This document shows positions 7,277 to 13,205 of a stretch of 13,205 nucleotides of DNA, one piece after another. Under the pieces are notes generated by a model. That model was not told where the DNA came from, ran no database searches, and was given only the letters and a program-made list of their open reading frames with translations. The translations under genes and the position numbers were made by a program. Source of the DNA: an uncultured beta proteobacterium (lineage in GTDB: Bacteria; Pseudomonadota; Gammaproteobacteria; Burkholderiales; Burkholderiaceae_C); assembly GCA_903958915.1 (NCBI GenBank), contig CAJBVC010000706.1, positions 1-13,205 of the forward strand. The letters run 5' to 3'. Each line of letters begins with the position of its first letter. Position 1 is the first letter of the stretch.

Positions 7277-7663
7277 ATGGACATAAAGAGAGCTCGGGTG
7301 GTGGTGGTTGAGGATGAAAGCGTGATGAGCACGTTCATTCTGAACAGCCTGCGTCGCCTTGGAATTCTCGACTTGTATGCGTTTTCTGACGGTGCCATCG
7401 CACTGAAGGAAGTCATCAAGCTCAAACCCGATCTCATTTTGACGGATGTGCACATGCAGCCGGTGGGTGGCATCGAGTTTGTGCGCCAGTTGCGTAGCCT
7501 TCCCAACAACCAATTGAGTAACACCAAGGTGATTTTTCTGAGCGCGGATTCAAGTATGTCGACGGTCGGGGAGGCGTTGCCGCTTGGCGTTTCGGGCTAT
7601 ATCGTCAAGCCGCCAGTGCTGGCAGCGCTGGGTGCGAAAATTGAGCAGGCACTGAACTCATAG
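7277..7663 (+). CDS. Single-domain (CheY-like) response regulator
   Basis: A 128-aa stand-alone receiver domain with no output domain. It shows the acidic pair E12-D13 in VVVVEDE, the phosphoacceptor D57 in LILTDVHM, the switch Ser89 in IFLSAD and the conserved K111 in GYIVKPP. Such proteins act as phosphorylated switches that bind a target protein, or as a link in a phosphorelay. The start at 7277 is chosen over an in-frame ATG at 7124: GGAG (7266-7269) lies seven bases upstream, and the 51 extra residues before it do not look like receiver sequence. The likely phosphodonor is the nearby Hpt protein. Its stop is only 13 nt before the smc start, so the two may be co-transcribed. The output target is unknown. 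Confidence 0.88.
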   Translation: MDIKRARVVVVEDESVMSTFILNSLRRLGILDLYAFSDGAIALKEVIKLKPDLILTDVHMQPVGGIEFVRQLRSLPNNQLSNTKVIFLSADSSMSTVGEALPLGVSGYIVKPPVLAALGAKIEQALNS

Positions 7664-7676
7664 GTTTTCTTCACTC

Positions 7677-10600
7677 GTGCGTCTCAATTCGATCAAGCTT
7701 TCCGGGTTCAAGTCTTTCGCCGAACCCACGAACTTTCTGTTGCCGGGCCAATTGGTCGGCGTGGTTGGGCCCAATGGCTGCGGCAAGTCCAACATCATGG
7801 ACGCCGTTCGCTGGGTGCTTGGCGAGAGCCGCGCCAGCGAATTGCGCGGCGAGTCGATGCAGGACGTCATCTTCAACGGCACCACCACCCGTAAAGCTGC
7901 CAGCCGGTCCAGCGTCGAGCTGGTGTTTGACAACGCTGACCACCGCGCCGGTGGGCAGTGGGGCCAGTTTGGCGAAATCGCTGTCAAGCGTGTGCTGACC
8001 CGCGATGGCACCTCCAGCTACTTCATCAACAACCAGCCGGTGCGGCGGCGCGACGTGCAGGACGTTTTTCTGGGCACGGGCCTGGGGCCGCGTGCGTACG
8101 CGATCATCGGCCAGGGCACGATCAGCCGCATCATCGAGTCCAAACCCGAAGAGTTGCGGCTGTTTCTGGAAGAGGCTGCGGGCGTATCCAAGTACAAGGA
8201 GCGCCGCCGTGAAACAGAGCATCGGCTTGGCGATACCCGCGAGAATCTGACCCGGGTCGAAGATATTCTGCGCGAGCTCAATGCCAATCTGGAAAAGCTG
8301 GAGGGTCAAGCCGAAGTCGCCCAGAAGTACAACGCGCTGCAGTCCGAAGTCACTCTCAAGCAGCAGCAGCAGTGGTTTTTGAAGCGGGCTGAGGCGCTGG
8401 CGGACCAGAGCAAGGTACAGGTAGAAGCGCAAAGCGCGGTCAATGCGCTGGAAGCACGCATGGCAGATCTGCGCAGTATCGAGTCCGAACTGGAGATGGT
8501 GCGCCAGGCCCATTACGCCGCCGGTGACCAGGTGAACCAGGCACAGGGACTGTTATACGAAGCCAGTACCGATGTGGGCCGGCTGGAGGCTGAAATCCGT
8601 TTTGTGGTGGAGGGACGCCAACGCGTGGAGCAGCGACTCGTGACCTTGCAGGAACAGGTGTCGCAGTGGGCTACGCGCAAGGAAGATGCCCTGGCCGAAG
8701 TGGAGAGGCTGGCCGAACTGGCCTTGCTCGGTGACGAGCAGACCGAAATGCTGGCCGCGCAAGTGGAGGAGCAGTCGCAGCAGTTGCCGGATCTGGAAGA
8801 TGCTTTGTCCGTCGCCCAGCGATCTGCCAATGACCAGCGAGGCAACGTGGCGCAGGTGCAGCAGCAGATTCAGGTGCTGGCGGCAGAGCAACGTAGTATT
8901 GAAGAACAGTTTCGCCAGGTGTCGACGCGCCAGGAACGCCTGGACGCCGATCGCAACGCCATTGCAGCACCGGACGACGCGCGTCTGCAGAACCTGCAAG
9001 AACAGTTGGAGCAGGCGCAGGAGCTCGCTGCTGTCGCCACTGCACGACTGGAGGAACTGCAGGAGTTGGTACCAGCACGCGACGAGGCACGGCGTGCGCA
9101 GCAAGTCGTGGTGAATGCACAATCCACACGCCAGGCCGATCTGGCGGCCCGCTTGGATGCGCTGAAGGCATTGCAGGAGAAGGTCAAGACGGACGGCAAG
9201 CTGCAGCCCTGGCTGGCGCGTCACGGACTGGAGAGCTTGCAGGGTCTGTGGAGCCGCATCCACATAGAACAGGGTTGGGAGAATGCGCTCGAGGCTGCAC
9301 TGCGTGAAAGGTTGTCGGCCCTGGAGGTGTCCAAGCTGGAGATGGTGCGTTCTTTTGCCAACGATGCACCGCCTGCCAAGCTGGCGTTTTTCAGCCCACC
9401 CTCGGCGGCGCTGCCACTGCCAGTAAGCTCGTTGCCACGATTGTCCGACCTGCTGCGTATTCACGACGCCGGTCAGCAAGCGGTGATGGCCGACTGGTTG
9501 CAGGGATGTTATACCTCACAGAGTTTTGACGATGCGCTGCAAGCGCGCTCGGGTTTGCGCCCCGGCGAGGCCATCTACGTCAAGAGTGGTCATTGCGTGA
9601 CGTCGCACAGTGTGAGCTTTTATGCGCAGGATTCGGAGCAGGCTGGCCTGTTGGCGCGCGCCCAGGAGATCGAGAATCTCGAAAAGCAGGTACGCGCCCA
9701 GTCCCTGATGAGCGATGAGGCACGTTCGGCATTGGTGCGCTCGGAAGCTGCCTATGCCGAGGCCGCGCACAGCCTGGCACGGACACAGCGTGAGGCTGCC
9801 GATGCGCAAACGCAGTTCCACAGCCTCCAGGTCGAAACCTTGCGTCTCTCCCAGTTGGCCGAGCAGATTCGCGCGCGCAGTGCGCAGATTGACGCGGACC
9901 TGGCGGAAGTGCGGGCCCAGATCGATGACTTGCAGGAGCGCCGGGTCACTGCCGAAGGTCAGTTTGAGTCGCTCGATATGCAACTGGCCGATAGCCAGGA
10001 GCGTCATGCCCAGCTGGACGAACGGGTGATCGACGTTCAGCGCAAGGTGAACCAATGCCGCGAGCAGCAGCGAGCTCTGGAACGTCAGGCCCAGGAGGCG
10101 CAATTCGCCCAGCGAAGCCTGCAGGCCCGCAATGCAGAGCTTTCCCGTGCTGTCGAGACGGCCGACCAGCAAACGGCGTCTTTGCATTCGGAGGAGCAAC
10201 GGGCGCGCGACGAACTGGCGCGCCTGACGGATGCTGCGGCGCAGGCTGGGTTGCAGACTGCATTGGCCTTGAAACTGGAACGGGAGCAGGCACTGGGCGC
10301 GCGCCGCAGCGAATACGACGATCTGACGGCCAAACTGCGCGCCAGCGACGAGAGGCGCATGCAACTCGAGCGCGAACTCGATCCTTTGCGCCACCGCATC
10401 ACCGAATTCCAGTTGAAGGAGCAGGCGGCGCGGCTCGGTTTCGAGCAGTATGAGCAACAGTTGCAGGATGCGCAGGCCGACCTGGCGGTGCTTGAGAAAA
10501 GTGTTGCCGACGGCAATGTGCGCCTGTTCGGAATGCAAACTGACATCGATCGGCTCAACCGCGAGATTGCAGCTCTGGGTGCAGTCAATCTGGCGGCGCT

Positions 10601-11192
10601 GGATGAACTTGCATCGGCGCGCGAGCGCAAGCAGTTCCTCGATGCACAGAGTGCTGACCTGAACCAGGCCATGCAGACGCTGGAAGACGCGATCCGCAAA
10701 ATTGACGCGGAAACCCGTGAGCTGCTATCTGGCACTTTTGAGCAGGTCAACGGCCATTTTGGTCGTATGTTCCCTGAGTTGTTTGGCGGCGGTAATGCGC
10801 GCCTGGTAATTACCGGAGACGAGATTCTTGATTCCGGGGTGCAGGTGATTGCCCAACCCCCGGGCAAGAAAAATCAGACCATTCACCTGCTGTCGGGCGG
10901 CGAGAAGGCACTGACGGCGATTGCCCTGGTGTTTGCCATCTTCCAGCTCAATCCTGCACCGTTCTGCCTGCTCGATGAGGTGGACGCGCCGCTGGACGAT
11001 GCCAATACCGAGCGGTACGCCAAGCTGGTGACCAGCATGAGCCGTGAAACGCAGTTCCTGTTTATCAGCCACAACAAGATCGCCATGGAGATGGCCGAGC
11101 AGCTGATTGGTGTCACCATGCAGGAGCAGGGTGTGTCGCGCATCGTGGCGGTGGATATGGAGTCTGCGATTACCATGGCGGAACTGGCGTAA
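7677..11192 (+). CDS. smc: Chromosome segregation protein SMC
   Basis: Smc forms a ring-shaped ATPase dimer that, with ScpA and ScpB, extrudes DNA loops and organises sister chromosomes. The 1171-aa protein has the N-terminal ATPase half with MRLNSIKLSGFKSF and Walker A GPNGCGKS (31-38), a long Glu/Gln/Ala-rich coiled coil (about 165-505), the hinge domain (about 508-655), a second coiled coil (about 660-1000) and the C-terminal half with signature LLSGGEKA (1071-1078) and Walker B CLLDEVDAPLDD with catalytic E1101. The start is GTG at 7677; it gives the exact family N-terminus, although no strong Shine-Dalgarno precedes it. It begins 13 nt after the response regulator and ends 6 nt before zipA. 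scpA and scpB are not in the window. Length and domain order are normal. Confidence 0.98.
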   Translation: MRLNSIKLSGFKSFAEPTNFLLPGQLVGVVGPNGCGKSNIMDAVRWVLGESRASELRGESMQDVIFNGTTTRKAASRSSVELVFDNADHRAGGQWGQFGEIAVKRVLTRDGTSSYFINNQPVRRRDVQDVFLGTGLGPRAYAIIGQGTISRIIESKPEELRLFLEEAAGVSKYKERRRETEHRLGDTRENLTRVEDILRELNANLEKLEGQAEVAQKYNALQSEVTLKQQQQWFLKRAEALADQSKVQVEAQSAVNALEARMADLRSIESELEMVRQAHYAAGDQVNQAQGLLYEASTDVGRLEAEIRFVVEGRQRVEQRLVTLQEQVSQWATRKEDALAEVERLAELALLGDEQTEMLAAQVEEQSQQLPDLEDALSVAQRSANDQRGNVAQVQQQIQVLAAEQRSIEEQFRQVSTRQERLDADRNAIAAPDDARLQNLQEQLEQAQELAAVATARLEELQELVPARDEARRAQQVVVNAQSTRQADLAARLDALKALQEKVKTDGKLQPWLARHGLESLQGLWSRIHIEQGWENALEAALRERLSALEVSKLEMVRSFANDAPPAKLAFFSPPSAALPLPVSSLPRLSDLLRIHDAGQQAVMADWLQGCYTSQSFDDALQARSGLRPGEAIYVKSGHCVTSHSVSFYAQDSEQAGLLARAQEIENLEKQVRAQSLMSDEARSALVRSEAAYAEAAHSLARTQREAADAQTQFHSLQVETLRLSQLAEQIRARSAQIDADLAEVRAQIDDLQERRVTAEGQFESLDMQLADSQERHAQLDERVIDVQRKVNQCREQQRALERQAQEAQFAQRSLQARNAELSRAVETADQQTASLHSEEQRARDELARLTDAAAQAGLQTALALKLEREQALGARRSEYDDLTAKLRASDERRMQLERELDPLRHRITEFQLKEQAARLGFEQYEQQLQDAQADLAVLEKSVADGNVRLFGMQTDIDRLNREIAALGAVNLAALDELASARERKQFLDAQSADLNQAMQTLEDAIRKIDAETRELLSGTFEQVNGHFGRMFPELFGGGNARLVITGDEILDSGVQVIAQPPGKKNQTIHLLSGGEKALTAIALVFAIFQLNPAPFCLLDEVDAPLDDANTERYAKLVTSMSRETQFLFISHNKIAMEMAEQLIGVTMQEQGVSRIVAVDMESAITMAELA

Positions 11193-11198
11193 CACAGA

Positions 11199-12239
11199 AT
11201 GAGCAACTTACACATCGGATTGGCGATCGCGGGCGGTTTGGTACTCGCTGGCGTGGTGGCGCATGGGGCATGGACGACCCGCCGCAATGCGCCGCGCCAG
11301 GCTCTGCCTGACTTTGCCACCGGTGGCGCTTCCGATGCCGACAAAGAACCTGCACTGGTCAGCGACGACATTGATACGGTACCGTTTGCGTTGCCGACGG
11401 TGGCACGACGTCCGGTCATGGATGCACTCATTGATGTGATCGCCACGATTGCACTGGAAAGCCCTTCGTCCATGGTGTCCGGCGAAGCGGCGCTGGCAGC
11501 GATGCCGGCGACCCGGCGCGCGGGTAGCAAGCCGTTTGCGGTAGAGGGCTTCAACCTGGCGGCCCTGGTGTGGGAGCCACCAGTTGCCGGTCAGCGTTAC
11601 GGCGCATTTCAGGCAGGTGTCCAACTGGCCAATCGCTCGGGGCCATTGAACGAAATTGAGTACTCGGAGTTTGTGGTGAAAACGCAAGGCTTTGCCGACG
11701 CCATCAACGGCACGCCCGAGTTTCCCGAAATGCTCGATGAGGTGGCGCGTGCCCGAGAACTGGACCACTTTGCCAGTGCCCACGATGCCCAACTTGGCTT
11801 CACTATCCGGGCATTGCACGCGTCCTGGAGCCCGGGCTACATTCAGCAAAACGCTGCGCGCCTGGGGTTTGTGGCGGGCGTGATTCCGGGCCGTATGGTG
11901 TTGCCTGCCTTGAGCGAAGGATTGCCGCCGGCGCTGGTGCTCAGTTTTGATTCGCAGGCAGCCCTCGCTGAAGACCCGGCCCAGTCTGCCATTCGGGAAG
12001 TAATGCTGCACCTGGACGTGGCCCAGGTCGATCGGGCTGAACACGCCTTCGAGCGCATGCGCGACGCAGCCGCGGCACTGGCCCAGGGGATGGACGGTGT
12101 GGTGACCGATGACCTCGGTCAACCTCTGGCAGCGCAATCCATGGATCAGATCAGCATGGAATTGCAAAGTCTGTACGACACCCTGGAGCAGCGTGACCTG
12201 GCGGCAGGTTCTATTCTGGCACGGCGCCTTTTTTCCTGA
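11199..12239 (+). CDS. zipA: Cell division protein ZipA (FtsZ-interacting membrane anchor)
   Basis: ZipA tethers FtsZ protofilaments to the inner membrane in the early divisome. The 346-aa protein begins with a single transmembrane segment (about residues 5-24, HIGLAIAGGLVLAGVVAHGAW region) and no signal peptide, as expected for an N-out anchor. A Pro/Ala-rich linker follows. The C-terminal part (about 210-340), containing PGRMVLPAL, ALVLSFDSQAAL and MSMELQ-like helical segments ending LYDTLEQRDLAAGSILARRLF, fits the ZipA FtsZ-binding domain. The sequence is divergent from E. coli ZipA, as usual in betaproteobacteria, so the call leans on topology and its position between smc and ligA. The ATG at 11199 is 6 nt after the smc stop with a weak Shine-Dalgarno, suggesting translational coupling. 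Confidence 0.85.
   Translation: MSNLHIGLAIAGGLVLAGVVAHGAWTTRRNAPRQALPDFATGGASDADKEPALVSDDIDTVPFALPTVARRPVMDALIDVIATIALESPSSMVSGEAALAAMPATRRAGSKPFAVEGFNLAALVWEPPVAGQRYGAFQAGVQLANRSGPLNEIEYSEFVVKTQGFADAINGTPEFPEMLDEVARARELDHFASAHDAQLGFTIRALHASWSPGYIQQNAARLGFVAGVIPGRMVLPALSEGLPPALVLSFDSQAALAEDPAQSAIREVMLHLDVAQVDRAEHAFERMRDAAAALAQGMDGVVTDDLGQPLAAQSMDQISMELQSLYDTLEQRDLAAGSILARRLFS

Positions 12240-13205
<966 letters not shown>

Noticed and set aside
9516..10538. Long minus-strand ORFs inside smc (also 7671-8513 and 8553-9479)
   Set aside because: They are shadow frames produced by GC-rich, Gln/Glu/Ala-biased coiled-coil codons; no family features were seen.

Overview
The window looks like a chromosomal core segment of a betaproteobacterium of the order Burkholderiales, most likely family Comamonadaceae (Rhodoferax, Polaromonas or Acidovorax relatives). 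The evidence is the GC-rich coding sequence, the protein flavour of Smc, PrmB, DapC and LigA, the gene orders smc-zipA-ligA and dapC-dapD-pilU-dapE-prmB, and interspersed repeats that resemble families I remember from Comamonadaceae. No search was run.

Left half (1-6514, all minus strand). Transcription runs from dapC at 6514 leftward: dapC (5300-6514), dapD (4423-5244), pilU (3209-4390), dapE (1969-3171) and prmB (1049-1972). Gaps are 55, 32 and 37 nt, and the dapE stop overlaps the prmB start in ATGA. dapD, dapC and dapE are the three succinylase-branch enzymes of diaminopimelate/lysine synthesis. A type IV pilus retraction ATPase (PilU) sits inside this run, and prmB encodes a ribosomal protein L3 methyltransferase. 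After a 303-nt gap filled mainly by a large palindromic repeat comes an ABC-F translation factor (1-745), cut by the window edge.

Middle (6515-7663). Divergent from dapC, a 124-aa Hpt phosphotransfer protein (6569-6943) and a 128-aa single-domain response regulator (7277-7663) look like parts of a phosphorelay without a kinase. Between them, on the minus strand, is a 48-aa four-cysteine ORF (6956-7102) that may be a small metal-binding protein.

Right half (7277-13205, plus strand). The response regulator is followed after 13 nt by smc (7677-11192, GTG start), after 6 nt by zipA (11199-12239) and after 21 nt by ligA (12261 to the edge, truncated): chromosome organisation, FtsZ anchoring and DNA ligation.

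The unusual feature is repeat DNA that appears to have become protein sequence. DapE carries a 19-codon in-frame segment that resembles a dispersed repeat and matches its extra length relative to E. coli DapE. LigA carries roughly 37 extra residues encoded by a different, GC-palindromic repeat. PrmB may carry a degenerate copy of the DapE-type repeat in the same frame. A third, REPIN-like, nearly concentric palindrome fills the intergenic gap next to the ABC-F gene. This recalls the Rickettsia palindromic elements that insert into genes. I saw no defence system, prophage, integrase, CRISPR array, tRNA or rRNA.
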